A DNA stretch of 64,000 bases, taken from positions 52,669-116,668 of the forward strand of contig NZ_JAPHNC010000006.1 of the NCBI RefSeq assembly GCF_026241255.1. The letters run 5' to 3'. The stretch's first letter is position 1. Every line of letters begins with the position of its first letter. The notes under the pieces are model-generated. The model was given only the letters and a program-made list of their open reading frames with translations, was not told where the DNA came from and did no database searches. Shown one piece after another: positions 46,452 to 56,205 of this stretch. A program made the position numbers and the translations under genes. The DNA comes from Helicobacter sp. MIT 21-1697. Lineage in GTDB: Bacteria; Campylobacterota; Campylobacteria; Campylobacterales; Helicobacteraceae.

Positions 46452-48225
46452 TATCATTGCCTCCTATAATATTATTTGGCACTTGCTCTTTTTCTATATA
46501 TGTTTTTTGGATTTGAATGATTGCATTTGCAAGTTCTTTGGCAATATTATGGCTAAAACCTATCGCATTAAGCAATGAAGTGCTATGAGAGACACTGATT
46601 TCTTTTTTGCTAAGCATAGATTCTATATGCACAATGGATTCTTTATCTATTTTTTTGAATGTCTTTTTTTGTGCTTTAAGCTTAATAATAGCCTCTTGTG
46701 GGTGGATTTGTCTATCAAATCCTATTTCTTGGATATTGCGCAAAAGTGCGGCAAGATGTATTCTTAGATTATTATATTCATTTGAGAGGATTGAATTTTT
46801 AGAGAGACTATTTTTTTTGAGATTAGGTTGTAAAAGTTCCATACTTTTTATAGCCTCAACAATATGACGCGAAGATGAAGTCAGTAGTGCAAATTTAGAA
46901 ATATAAGCTGCATCTTGCGTGTGGGCTTGCACTTGTGTAGAAAAATCAAGTATGGCATTAAAAAGCACTTTGATTTTTTTGATATAAAAAATTTCAATAT
47001 CAATATCTTCTTTTTTCCACACATCTTTTTTTAATACTTCACTCATATTTTTATCGCTAGTAATATCTGCGCGCGAAAGACCTAGAGAGTGTGCGATAAG
47101 TTCAAAAGCATTTTGGTAGAGATGTTCAATTTCTTTGATGAGGGCAACAAAAGCAGTATCTGGATAGCGCACGATTGTGCTGTTGATATAAAGAGGTTTA
47201 TCTACTTGTGTATCTTTTTGTGTCATAAGTTTTTCAAGTAGATTCGCGATTTTGGGTATGATGGGTAGCAAAATTACAACGGCTACAAGATTAAAGAGTG
47301 TGTGAAATAAAGCAATGCGCAACACACTTTCTTCATCTAAGCCAAGAAACGAAGCAAGTGTGCTATTAGTCCATACAAAATAATCAAATGTTGCGATTAC
47401 AAGGAGGGCAATCCCGAAGTTGAATATACAATTTGCTGCAGCTAGGCGCTTACCATCAATATTGGTGCTAAGTGAGGCTACTGCCGCAGTTACCACACCA
47501 CCAACACTTGTGCCAAGTGTCGCAGCTAAAGCATTTTCATAAGTCATACTTCCTGCGGCAAATGCAGCAATGATAATAGTGAGCGTGGCGTGTGAGCTTT
47601 GCACAATAGCTGTCATCAATGCACCAAGCCCTACGAAAAAGAGCACTCCTCTTAAGCCTTCTATGGAATATTGTGAAAAGTCAATGATTTCTTTGTATTC
47701 TTCAAAGCCTTCTTTAATGTAGGATACACCTAAGAAAAAGAATCCAATACCAATAAAAATTTGTCCTACGCCTTTTGAGGTTTTATTGGCTTGAAAATTG
47801 AATAATACACCACCCACGACAAGTGGCAATGCAAGGGCTGAAATTTTCATACCGCTTACTCCTGCGATAAGCCACGAACCAGCACTATTGCCAAGATTTG
47901 CTCCAAACATTACGCCAATACCTTGTGAAAGATTGAGGAGTGCTGCTGAAACAAAAGATATGGAAAGCACAGAAACAAGGGAGGAGCTTTGCATAATTGC
48001 CGTAGCTATCGCTCCAAAACTTACACTTTTAACAGAGGTATTTGTTGATGTGGTGAGAAGATTCTCTAAAAATCCTCCATTAAACACTCTAAAACCATTA
48101 CCAAGACTAAGCATACCAAAGAGTAAAATTGCAAGTCCAGCAGTAACACTCGTAAGAGCTTCACTCGTAGAGACAAGATAGATGATTGTAACGATACACA
48201 GCGGGATAAGATACTTTTGAAACAT
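46420..48225 (-). CDS. Na/Pi-cotransporter family protein with PhoU-like C-terminus
   Basis: A 601-residue protein: two inverted Na/Pi repeats with the QSSS signatures IMQSSSLVSVLSISFVSAALL and IVQSSHATLTIIIAAFAAG, eight or so helices to about residue 330, then a helical cytoplasmic PhoU-like region (about 340-600). Imports phosphate, or senses it, with sodium. ATG 48225 has AAAGGTGGA upstream; the longer upstream reading is not family-like. Confidence 0.88.
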   Translation of the reverse strand: MFQKYLIPLCIVTIIYLVSTSEALTSVTAGLAILLFGMLSLGNGFRVFNGGFLENLLTTSTNTSVKSVSFGAIATAIMQSSSLVSVLSISFVSAALLNLSQGIGVMFGANLGNSAGSWLIAGVSGMKISALALPLVVGGVLFNFQANKTSKGVGQIFIGIGFFFLGVSYIKEGFEEYKEIIDFSQYSIEGLRGVLFFVGLGALMTAIVQSSHATLTIIIAAFAAGSMTYENALAATLGTSVGGVVTAAVASLSTNIDGKRLAAANCIFNFGIALLVIATFDYFVWTNSTLASFLGLDEESVLRIALFHTLFNLVAVVILLPIIPKIANLLEKLMTQKDTQVDKPLYINSTIVRYPDTAFVALIKEIEHLYQNAFELIAHSLGLSRADITSDKNMSEVLKKDVWKKEDIDIEIFYIKKIKVLFNAILDFSTQVQAHTQDAAYISKFALLTSSSRHIVEAIKSMELLQPNLKKNSLSKNSILSNEYNNLRIHLAALLRNIQEIGFDRQIHPQEAIIKLKAQKKTFKKIDKESIVHIESMLSKKEISVSHSTSLLNAIGFSHNIAKELANAIIQIQKTYIEKEQVPNNIIGGNDNESSESLDEK

Positions 48226-48247
48226 TGTTCCACCTTTCAATGTAAGA

Positions 48248-49153
48248 TTATGTGAGAGTAAGCCATAATGGCACACTCACAAAACTAAGTAAAATACCAA
48301 AAGCAATAGCACTTACAGCAAGTCTTGCATTTAGTCCTGCTCTAATAACAATCGCTCCAGCACTCACTACCGGTGGCATAGCTACTTCAATGAGTGCCAT
48401 ACGCCACAAATCATTAAACCCATTAAAACCAATTTTGACGATGCCAAAAAGAAACAAAGGCGCAATACACATTTTGCCAAAGAGTAAAACTGAAGTAAGC
48501 TTCCATTCCTCCTTGATACTTTGTAAGCTCATTTGCACACCAATGGCAAAAAGCGCCACAGGAGTAGCAGTTTGCGCAAGGCTTTTAAGGGGGAGGAAGA
48601 GTTCATCGGGGATTTTTAGGGGTAAAGATTTGAGTGCTAAGCCACAGAGCAAGGCAAGGAAAAGAGGGCTTTGAAAAAGTCGCAAAGCAACAGCTTTAGG
48701 GCGAAAACTTCCTTTGCCTCCAAGATTTAAAATAAGCGGTGCAAGAAACGCAATAGGAATACCTGTAACAATTTGGTCATAAATAATGACTTTATTTGCA
48801 TATGCTTCACCAAGTGCGCCATTAACAATGGGTAGCCCTAAAAAAAGTGTATTGCCAAATGCCCCCATAAAGCTCATTGTAATAATAGAATCCCGATTGA
48901 GTTTTAAGGCTTTGCCAATGGCAAATAGTGCCAATCCACCGCTTATAGAGCAAAGAAAGCTTATTAAACATACAGAAAAAAATACCCTATCAATATCGGC
49001 GTGATAAGTGCCATTAAAGATTTGTGCAGGTAGGGCAAAATTAAGCAAAAAGCCAAGCAAAATACCGCTTTGTTTATTTCCTACAAGTCGCAAAAGTTTT
49101 GCAATGTAACCAATAAAAATAAATACACATACACTATAAATCGCAAGGAGCAT
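48248..49153 (-). CDS. AEC-family transporter
   Basis: A 301-residue membrane protein with ten helices. The N-terminal FIFIGYIAKLLRLV, LLNFALPAQIFNGTY and the repeat GNTLFLGLPIVNGALG with the later PVALFAIGVQMSLQSI belong to the auxin efflux carrier-like family, often malate or other organic anion transporters in bacteria. Ends 22 bases before the Na/Pi gene and may share its transcript. Confidence 0.88.
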   Translation of the reverse strand: MLLAIYSVCVFIFIGYIAKLLRLVGNKQSGILLGFLLNFALPAQIFNGTYHADIDRVFFSVCLISFLCSISGGLALFAIGKALKLNRDSIITMSFMGAFGNTLFLGLPIVNGALGEAYANKVIIYDQIVTGIPIAFLAPLILNLGGKGSFRPKAVALRLFQSPLFLALLCGLALKSLPLKIPDELFLPLKSLAQTATPVALFAIGVQMSLQSIKEEWKLTSVLLFGKMCIAPLFLFGIVKIGFNGFNDLWRMALIEVAMPPVVSAGAIVIRAGLNARLAVSAIAFGILLSFVSVPLWLTLT

Positions 49154-49368
49154 ATTCTATCCAATAAAGTGAGTTTATAATGAATTTTAACATATTTTAA
49201 ATAGATTGCATATATTTAAATAGCATTTTGTTTGATTTGGGTGAATAATTCAATAAACCAATATCGCATTAAAGGTTAAATTTTAGTTGATATAATTGCC
49301 ATTTTTTAAGAATAAATGCAATGTAAAATTACTTTACATAAGCAAAAATTATTTGCAAAAGGATAACT

Positions 49369-50472
49369 ATGCCACAAAATCAAGAACAAATCACGCACAT
49401 TTTATCAAGTGTGATTTATCCTCAATTTTCAAAAGATATTGTAAGCTTTGGCTTTGTTAAAGAAGTGAAAGTAGATGAAAATGAGGTGAGAATCCGTATA
49501 GACATACCCTCAAGCGCACAGGAGACGATTGAAAAATTAAGACAAGAGGTAAGTCAAAAGCTTGAAAATGCCTTACAAGGAGCAACATTGCACCTTGAGA
49601 TTAATTCTCCTAAACCTGCCCCGCAACCTCAACCAAAAACAAAGAATCTTGCTCCACACATTAAGCATTTTGTAATGGTAAGCTCTGGTAAAGGTGGCGT
49701 AGGAAAATCTACTTCAAGTGTGAATCTTGCTATTGCTCTTGCACAACAGGGCAAAAGGGTAGGATTGCTTGATGCAGATATTTATGGTCCTAATATCCCG
49801 CGAATGCTTGGACTTAATGCTAATAAGGCTCAAGTAGATGAGAGTCAAAAAAAGCTTATCCCACTCAAAGCTTTTGGTGTTGAAATGATGAGTATGGGAG
49901 TGCTCTATGATGAGGGGCAAAGCCTCATTTGGCGAGGACCGATGATTATGCGTGCAATTGAGCAAATGCTTACAGATGTGGTCTGGAGCAATCTTGATGT
50001 GCTTGTGATTGATATGCCACCGGGAACAGGCGATGCACAACTTACTCTTGCTCAAAGTGTGCCTGTGAGTGCAGGAGTTATCGTAACGACACCTCAAAAA
50101 GTAAGCCTTGATGATAGTGCGAGAAGTTTGGATATGTTTGATAAGCTTAAAGTGCCAATCGCAGGGATTATTGAAAATATGAGCGGTTTTATTTGTCCAG
50201 ATTGTGGCAAGGAATATGATATTTTTGGTAAAGGCACAAGTGAGGACTTAGCAAGTCAATATAGCACAAGCATTCTTGCCCAAGTGCCGCTTGAACCAAA
50301 GGTGCGCGAAGGCGGTGATAGTGGCAAACCTATCACATTTTTTGAGCCAGATTCTAAAAGTGCAAAGGCATATATGCAAGCAGCCACAAAGCTTTTAAAC
50401 TTTTTGGAAAAAGTCTCATCGCAAAATCTTGCTGATAACAAAGACATTCAACCTACACAGCACAAACATTAA
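49369..50472 (+). CDS. Mrp/ApbC-family iron-sulfur cluster carrier ATPase
   Basis: A 367-residue protein: N-terminal MIP18/DUF59 domain (about 1-85), then a deviant Walker P-loop [20 protein letters not shown] near 103-122, [25 protein letters not shown], and a [12 protein letters not shown] pair of cysteines thought to hold the [4Fe-4S] cluster. Delivers clusters to apoproteins in the cytosol. AAAGGATAAC precedes ATG 49369. Confidence 0.93.
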   Translation: MPQNQEQITHILSSVIYPQFSKDIVSFGFVKEVKVDENEVRIRIDIPSSAQETIEKLRQEVSQKLENALQGATLHLEINSPKPAPQPQPKTKNLAPHIKHFVMVSSGKGGVGKSTSSVNLAIALAQQGKRVGLLDADIYGPNIPRMLGLNANKAQVDESQKKLIPLKAFGVEMMSMGVLYDEGQSLIWRGPMIMRAIEQMLTDVVWSNLDVLVIDMPPGTGDAQLTLAQSVPVSAGVIVTTPQKVSLDDSARSLDMFDKLKVPIAGIIENMSGFICPDCGKEYDIFGKGTSEDLASQYSTSILAQVPLEPKVREGGDSGKPITFFEPDSKSAKAYMQAATKLLNFLEKVSSQNLADNKDIQPTQHKH

Positions 50473-50478
50473 TCGTGC

Positions 50479-50901
50479 TTAAGATATAGCCATTATATCT
50501 CGTGCATCAAGGGCGCGATGAAGTGTTTTGTTCAGGTCTTTTTCTAAACCGGGGTTAAGCTCTCTTAAACGTTTTTCTGTGTCCATAATCAGTTCAGTTG
50601 AGGTATGTGCGTGCGTGGTAATTGCAAAGAGAAAACTTTTTTTGCGATAATCACTTAAGGCAAGCTTGTCATAGTGGTCAAAAAACATATTAGCTGCTTT
50701 TTTGAGCTTGGGTAAATCGCTTTTAGGAGAATCAAGGATTTTCATAATATCTTCAATACTTATTGTCCGTTCTTCCTCTTTAAATTCATATGTAGGTTTT
50801 TTGGGTGCTGGACCAAAAATATAGAGCATAGAGATGAGCACGAATAAAGCTACAAAAAATATGCTTATGAGCATAAAGACACCATCTGGAGATAACGCCA
50901 T
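50479..50901 (-). CDS. Hypothetical single-span membrane protein
   Basis: A 140-residue protein with one N-terminal transmembrane helix (GVFMLISIFFVALFVLISML) and a charged helical cytoplasmic part (SIEDIMKILDSPKSDLPKL; LSDYRKKSFLFAITT). Convergent with the mrp gene, seven bases apart. No family was recognised; membrane scaffold or assembly role is possible only by analogy. Confidence 0.68.
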   Translation of the reverse strand: MALSPDGVFMLISIFFVALFVLISMLYIFGPAPKKPTYEFKEEERTISIEDIMKILDSPKSDLPKLKKAANMFFDHYDKLALSDYRKKSFLFAITTHAHTSTELIMDTEKRLRELNPGLEKDLNKTLHRALDARDIMAIS

Positions 50902-51019
50902 AGCAATCCTTGTTAAAGAGAAATTATTATTACATAATTAGATTTTAACATAATATTATGCTATTGTGGCTAAAATTATCATTTATAAAAGCAATTCAAA
51001 TGATAAATTCGGAGTAATT

Positions 51020-52270
51020 ATGGAGCAAACACATTATTTTGCCCTCGCAGATACCTATCAAACACCACTTTATATATATGATTTGGAGCGCATTACTCAA
51101 GCATTTTGTGCGATAAAAGATGCTTTTAAAGCGCGTAAATCGCTCATTTGCTATGCACTCAAGGCAAATTCTAATCTCTCTATTGTTCATCACTTGGCTC
51201 AACTTGGTAGCGGAGCGGATTGTGTATCTATTGGTGAAGTGAGACGCGCACTAAGGGCAGGGATTCCTAAATATAAAATTATTTTTAGCGGCGTAGGGAA
51301 GCAAGATAATGAAATACAAGAAGCACTTGAGAGCGATATTTTATTTTTAAATGTGGAGAGTGAAGAGGAATTAACGCGCATAGAATCTATTGCAAAAAAA
51401 CTCAATAAAATCGCAAGAATATCTGTGCGTGTTAATCCCAATATTGATGCCAAAACTCACCCTTACATCTCAACAGGATTGTCTGAAAATAAGTTTGGCG
51501 TAGATATTGAACAGGCAAAATCTATGTACATTTTTGCTAAAAATGCTCAATTTCTTGAACCCATCGGGATTCATTTTCATATTGGCTCACAAATTACAGA
51601 TTTAGAGCCAATCAAACAATCTGCTCAAAAAATTGCGCAGCTTGCACATAGTCTTCTTGCGCTTAAAATTGATTTGAAATTTTTTGATATTGGTGGCGGC
51701 ATAGGGATTCGTTATAGTGATGAATCTCTTATTAACCCCTATGATTATGCTCAAGCCATTTTGGAAGCCCTGTATGGACTTGATTTAACGATTATTTGTG
51801 AGCCCGGACGCTTTCTTGTCGGGGAGAGTGGTGTCTTACTCACGCGTGTGCTGTATGAAAAACATAATGGACATAAACGTTTCGTGATTGTAGATGCAGC
51901 AATGAATGATTTAATGCGCCCTGCACTTTATCGTGCTATACATCAGGTGGAATATTTTTTAAGGGATAAAAGAGCGGATTCTTCTTTAGAATCTAGCTTG
52001 TGTGATATTGTAGGACCAATTTGTGAAAGTAGTGATTATTTGGCTAAAAATATCCCTCTCCCGCCACTGCAAGCAGGAGATTTGCTCATACTTAAAAATG
52101 CTGGAGCGTATGGTTATAGTATGGCGAGCAATTATAATACGCGTCCTCGTCCTGCAGAAGTAGCCATTATGCAAGGTAATGCACGACTTATCAAACACAG
52201 AGAATCTTTTGAGAAAATGATAGAAGATGAGGAGAGTTTGCTCCAAGATACTCTTCAAACTTCTTTGTAA
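51020..52270 (+). CDS. lysA: Diaminopimelate decarboxylase
   Basis: A 416-residue PLP enzyme making lysine from meso-diaminopimelate. Lys of ICYALKANSNLSIVHHLA binds PLP; GVGKQDNEIQEAL, GIHFHIGSQI, FDIGGGIGIRY and ICEPGRFLVGESG are family motifs, with the catalytic Cys region GPICESSDYLA. ATG 51020 follows TTCGGAGTAATT; the earlier in-frame ATG at 50966 is upstream of that site. Confidence 0.95.
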   Translation: MEQTHYFALADTYQTPLYIYDLERITQAFCAIKDAFKARKSLICYALKANSNLSIVHHLAQLGSGADCVSIGEVRRALRAGIPKYKIIFSGVGKQDNEIQEALESDILFLNVESEEELTRIESIAKKLNKIARISVRVNPNIDAKTHPYISTGLSENKFGVDIEQAKSMYIFAKNAQFLEPIGIHFHIGSQITDLEPIKQSAQKIAQLAHSLLALKIDLKFFDIGGGIGIRYSDESLINPYDYAQAILEALYGLDLTIICEPGRFLVGESGVLLTRVLYEKHNGHKRFVIVDAAMNDLMRPALYRAIHQVEYFLRDKRADSSLESSLCDIVGPICESSDYLAKNIPLPPLQAGDLLILKNAGAYGYSMASNYNTRPRPAEVAIMQGNARLIKHRESFEKMIEDEESLLQDTLQTSL

Positions 52271-52279
52271 GGACATATT

Positions 52280-53377
52280 ATGCCCAAAATTCAGCAAGAT
52301 ATGATACTTCAAGCTCTTCGTAATGAGATTGACAGCATTGATTCAGAGATTTTTAATGCTTTAGATAAACGTATGGCACTTGTAGCACAAGTAGGAGCGC
52401 ATAAAGCAAAACAAGGTGGAGCAATTTATCGCCCAGAGCGAGAGAGAGAAATTATTGAACGTTTGAGCCAAAGAGAAAGCAAGTATTTAAATGAACGCGC
52501 TATTGAGGCAATTTATCAAGAAATTTTTGCTCTCTCTCGCAATCTTGAGTTGCCTGAAAAAGTAGCATTTTTAGGACCTATTGGCAGTTATACGCATCAA
52601 GCTGCCGAAGAGCGATTTGGCGCAATGAGCGAATATATACCACTGAATACTATTAGTGCAGTTTTTGAATCTCTTGCTTATAAGCGCGTAAAATATGGCG
52701 TGATACCACTTGAAAACAATACAAATGGTATGGTAGGCGAGAGTATTGACTTTTTGGCACATTATGATTTTAAAATCATTGCAGAAATCATTTTGCCCAT
52801 TCATCATAGTTTTTTGAGTAGTTGCGAGCATTTGGGTGAGGTGAAAAAGATTTTTTCTAAAGATATTGCATTTGGGCAATGTCAAAAATTTCTTCACGCG
52901 CACAATCTTCATCATATTGAGCAGATTCCCACAGATTCAACAGCGCGTGCTGTGCAGCTTGCTGCGAACAATCCACAAAGTGCGGCTATTGGTTCTAAAA
53001 TTGCAGGAAAGCTTTATAATTTGCCATTGATGTTTGAACATATTGAGGATTCTCAAAATAACAAAACTCGTTTTGTTATAGTCAGTGATTTTGCGAATGC
53101 GCCTAGCGGAAAAGATAAAACATCACTTTTTGTGAATCTAAAAAATGATGACCAAGTAGGCACTTTGTTTGCTCTGTTGGGTGATTTTCAAAAAGAGGGT
53201 ATTAATCTTACTAAAATAGATTCTCGTCCGATTCGTTCAAATGAGAGTTTTAAAACAGGTTTTTTTATTGATTGTGAGGGGCATTACCTTGATAAACCAT
53301 TGCAGCGACTTTTTGCTAAAAGAAGTGATGAAATAAAATGGCTTGGAAGTTATATTTTTACTGATATTAAAGAATAA
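52280..53377 (+). CDS. pheA: Bifunctional chorismate mutase/prephenate dehydratase
   Basis: A 365-residue P-protein. Chorismate mutase is residues 1-90 (RNEIDSIDSEIFNALDKRMA; REREIIERL). Prephenate dehydratase is about 93-270 (FLGPIGSYTHQAAEERFG; VIPLENNTNGMVGESIDFL; TDSTARAVQLAANNP). A C-terminal ACT domain (TSLFVNLKNDDQVGTLFALL; INLTKIDSRPIR) binds phenylalanine for feedback control. Follows lysA after nine bases. Confidence 0.95.
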   Translation: MPKIQQDMILQALRNEIDSIDSEIFNALDKRMALVAQVGAHKAKQGGAIYRPEREREIIERLSQRESKYLNERAIEAIYQEIFALSRNLELPEKVAFLGPIGSYTHQAAEERFGAMSEYIPLNTISAVFESLAYKRVKYGVIPLENNTNGMVGESIDFLAHYDFKIIAEIILPIHHSFLSSCEHLGEVKKIFSKDIAFGQCQKFLHAHNLHHIEQIPTDSTARAVQLAANNPQSAAIGSKIAGKLYNLPLMFEHIEDSQNNKTRFVIVSDFANAPSGKDKTSLFVNLKNDDQVGTLFALLGDFQKEGINLTKIDSRPIRSNESFKTGFFIDCEGHYLDKPLQRLFAKRSDEIKWLGSYIFTDIKE

Positions 53378-53406
53378 ATGCAATATGGGCAACTTAAGGA
53401 GAGGCA

Positions 53407-54294
53407 ATGGAGTTTAAAAAAATAGAACTTAAAGATAGGACAATCCTAGAGCCCTTTACACATCAAAAGGGACGATGGCTATCAGATATGAACTTTAGCA
53501 ATATGTTTATGTGGCGACATTCACGCGAGATTAGCTGGAGTTTTTTACAAGAGCATCTTATCGTGCAGACACGTTATCCCAATCAAAATCCATTTGTGTT
53601 TTATCCATTAGGCAAAGGCAGTAAAAAACCAATTATAGAATCTCTGATACAATTTTATAAAGATATATCATTGCCGCTTGAATTTCATTCTTTGCAAAAA
53701 GATGAGGTAGAGGAGATTGAATCTTATTTTCCACATACTTTTGAAATCACACAAAGACGCGATAGATTTGATTATGTGTATAATATAGAGGAACTCATCA
53801 CGCTTTCTGGACGCAAGTTTCATAAGAAAAAAAATCATCTTAATCGTTTTTGGCTTACATATCCACAAACACAATACGAATCTCTTTCAAATGCCAATCT
53901 TGCTGAAGTTTTAAGAGTAAGTAATGCGTGGTTTGCGGCAGGAGAGAATGAGGATAAGGGATTATATTTTGAGAATCTAGGCATTAATGATGCTCTTAAC
54001 GCTTTTGATACACTTTGTTTGCGTGGGGGACTTTTGCGTTGTGATGGGGAGATTATTGCCTTTAGTTTTGGTGAGGAGATTGATGATGATTTAGTGCTTA
54101 TTCATATTGAAAAGGCAAATATTGCTTTTAGTGGTGCATATCAAGCGATTAATCAAGCTTTACTTAAAAATGAATTTCCACATCACCGCTATGCTAATCG
54201 CGAGGAAGATTTGGGTATTGAAGGCTTGCGAAAGGCAAAACTTTCTTATCAGCCAGCATTTTTGCTTGAAAAATATGATGCGAGATTAAAGTGA
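53407..54294 (+). CDS. DUF2156 (phosphatidylglycerol lysyltransferase C-terminal-like) protein
   Basis: A 295-residue soluble protein with two GNAT-like halves. The central GRKFHKKKNHLNRFWLTYP and the C-terminal HIEKANIAFSGAYQAINQAL, HRYANREEDLGIEGLRKAK are hallmarks of DUF2156, related to the acyltransferase part of MprF. Substrate unknown. TAAGGAGAGGCA precedes the ATG; the stop overlaps the lysozyme gene. Confidence 0.82.
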   Translation: MEFKKIELKDRTILEPFTHQKGRWLSDMNFSNMFMWRHSREISWSFLQEHLIVQTRYPNQNPFVFYPLGKGSKKPIIESLIQFYKDISLPLEFHSLQKDEVEEIESYFPHTFEITQRRDRFDYVYNIEELITLSGRKFHKKKNHLNRFWLTYPQTQYESLSNANLAEVLRVSNAWFAAGENEDKGLYFENLGINDALNAFDTLCLRGGLLRCDGEIIAFSFGEEIDDDLVLIHIEKANIAFSGAYQAINQALLKNEFPHHRYANREEDLGIEGLRKAKLSYQPAFLLEKYDARLK

Positions 54295-55103
54295 GATTGC
54301 ACTATTTGCGTTATTTGGTATTTTTGCGGCGAGTAGGTAAGTTTGCTATTCGTGTCGGTGTGCTATGTGTGTTGGGTTTTATTTTTTTTATTTTGCAACA
54401 TAATGGTATGGTGTGGTTTAATATGCCAAGTGATAAAGCATATCCTCTTAAAGGCGTAGATGTCTCTGTTCATCAGGGACGCATTGAATGGAAGATTCTA
54501 AAAGAGCAAGGCATTAGCTTTGCTTTTATCAAAGCCACAGAGGGAAGCAAATGGGTAGATAAACATTTTGTCTATAATTTTGAAAATGCACATAATGAAG
54601 GCTTATTTGTAGGGGCTTATCATTTTTTTAGCTTTGATAGTAGCGGACTTACGCAGGCAGAAAATTTTATTCGTAATGTGCAAGATTCTACATCTCCTAA
54701 GAGTTTGCCGCCTGTGGTAGATATAGAATTTTATGGCACAAAGGCAAGTAATCCCCCAAGTGCTCAATCTGTGTATAAGGAGCTTGATTCATTGCTTTTG
54801 CGTTTGGAGAAACATTATAAAGTAAAGCCTATTATCTATACTACGCCAAGTTTTTATAATATGTATTTGCGTGGGCGATATAAAGATAATCCATTATGGA
54901 TAAGGTCGGTTTTTTTTGCACCACACTCTGTGTGGGCGAGGTTATTTAATGTGTATTTTGATAAAAACTCGTGGGTATTTTGGCAGTATAATCCAAAAGG
55001 TGTATTAAAAGGATATAGCGGATCTGAAAAATATATTGATTTAAATGTGTTTAATGGTGGGCAAAAGCAGTTAGAGGAGTGGATTAAAAAAAATAAAAAA
55101 TAA
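54291..55103 (+). CDS. GH25 lysozyme-like muramidase, membrane-anchored
   Basis: A 270-residue protein with one N-terminal hydrophobic segment (FAIRVGVLCVLGFIFFILQ) and a GH25 domain: LKGVDVSVHQGRIEW with the catalytic Asp region, AFIKATEGSKWVDKHF, VGAYHFFSF, PPVVDIEFYG, then IIYTTPSFYNMYL. It cleaves peptidoglycan glycan strands in the periplasm. The start is GTG 54291, overlapping the previous stop as GTGA. Confidence 0.88.
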   Translation: MRLHYLRYLVFLRRVGKFAIRVGVLCVLGFIFFILQHNGMVWFNMPSDKAYPLKGVDVSVHQGRIEWKILKEQGISFAFIKATEGSKWVDKHFVYNFENAHNEGLFVGAYHFFSFDSSGLTQAENFIRNVQDSTSPKSLPPVVDIEFYGTKASNPPSAQSVYKELDSLLLRLEKHYKVKPIIYTTPSFYNMYLRGRYKDNPLWIRSVFFAPHSVWARLFNVYFDKNSWVFWQYNPKGVLKGYSGSEKYIDLNVFNGGQKQLEEWIKKNKK

Positions 55104-55111
55104 GGAATACT

Positions 55112-56089
55112 ATGCAAAATAATATTACAGAAGAAATTTTGATACAAAAAGATAATAGCTTTATTTCAGCACAAGATAAACTTAGAATCTTTTATGATAT
55201 GTATATGCCCAGCACTTTGTCAGAGTATATTGCTGTTATTCAAATAGCGCACGGAATGGTAGAGCATAAAGGACGTTATGAGTGGGTAGGCAAATCTCTA
55301 TCTCAAGCTGGATTTGTTGTGGCAATAAATGACCATAGAGGGCACGGCAAGAGCATTGATGAAAGTCATATGTGGGGCGAGATGAAAGGAAATGTGCAAG
55401 ATAAGGCAAATAAGGCTGATGGATTTCAAAAAGCACTCGCAGATATGCACCAGCTTACACTTTTGCTTAAAGAGCGTTTTGTTCCCCAAAAATTTGTTTT
55501 GCTTGGGCATTCTATGGGTTCTTTGCTTGCGCGTGGTTATCTCAAAAGCTATCAACACGAACTTGATGCACTTATTTTATCAGGCTCACCTGCATATAAT
55601 GGGCTTGTTGGCTTTGGACAGGTATTGGCAGAGATTCTGAAGTTCTGCCAACTCAAGCAATGGGGAAAACATTTGATTAATAATCTTTCTTTTGGTAATT
55701 TTAATACGCCATTTTTGCATAATAAGGGTGAAGACAATACAAAAGGTGGCTTTGCGTGGCTCTGTCGTGATAAAGCCGTAGTAGAGGCATATAAAGCAGA
55801 TAGTGCGTGTCAATTTGTTTTGAGTTTAGAGAGTTTTATAGGGCTTTTTAAGGGTATGAAGTGTGTAAATGATATGCAAGGGCTACAAGGAGAGAATCTC
55901 CCACTTTTAATTATAAGTGGGAGCTGTGATAGTTGCGGTAATTTTGGCATAGGTGTAGAAAAAATCGCATATCAGTATGAGCAATGTGGCTTTAATGTGG
56001 AGTTGATACTTTATGAGGGTGCAAGGCACGAGATTCTAAATGAAATCAACAAAGAGCAAGTATTGGAAGATATTTTAAACTTTATATGA
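55112..56089 (+). CDS. Alpha/beta hydrolase (monoacylglycerol lipase-like)
   Basis: A 325-residue serine hydrolase. IAHGMVEHKGRYEWVGKSLS, NDHRGHGKSID, nucleophile Ser134 in LLGHSMGSLLARGYL, a later Asp near LLIISGSCDSCG, and His in EGARHEILNE complete the triad. This is the lysophospholipase/monoglyceride lipase type; the substrate is not known. Begins nine bases after the lysozyme gene and is the last gene of that run. Confidence 0.88.
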   Translation: MQNNITEEILIQKDNSFISAQDKLRIFYDMYMPSTLSEYIAVIQIAHGMVEHKGRYEWVGKSLSQAGFVVAINDHRGHGKSIDESHMWGEMKGNVQDKANKADGFQKALADMHQLTLLLKERFVPQKFVLLGHSMGSLLARGYLKSYQHELDALILSGSPAYNGLVGFGQVLAEILKFCQLKQWGKHLINNLSFGNFNTPFLHNKGEDNTKGGFAWLCRDKAVVEAYKADSACQFVLSLESFIGLFKGMKCVNDMQGLQGENLPLLIISGSCDSCGNFGIGVEKIAYQYEQCGFNVELILYEGARHEILNEINKEQVLEDILNFI

Positions 56090-56205
56090 AGTCTATCTTT
56101 AAGAGCTATTTAAGTTAAATATTTTTATTATTTCCTCCTAAGCTTTCTGTAAGAAAGAAAACAAGTCTTCTCAAACTTGAATGTAGTTTAATACAAAGTC
56201 ATTTT

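Noticed and set aside
48252..48674. 140-codon plus-strand frame within the AEC transporter gene
   Set aside because: A shadow of the transporter reading; Ser/Pro/Lys-rich antisense translation with no family match.
56090..56205. Short inverted repeat TTTCT/AGAAA before the TusA-diiron gene as a terminator
   Set aside because: The stem is only about five AT-rich pairs and no T run follows on either strand.
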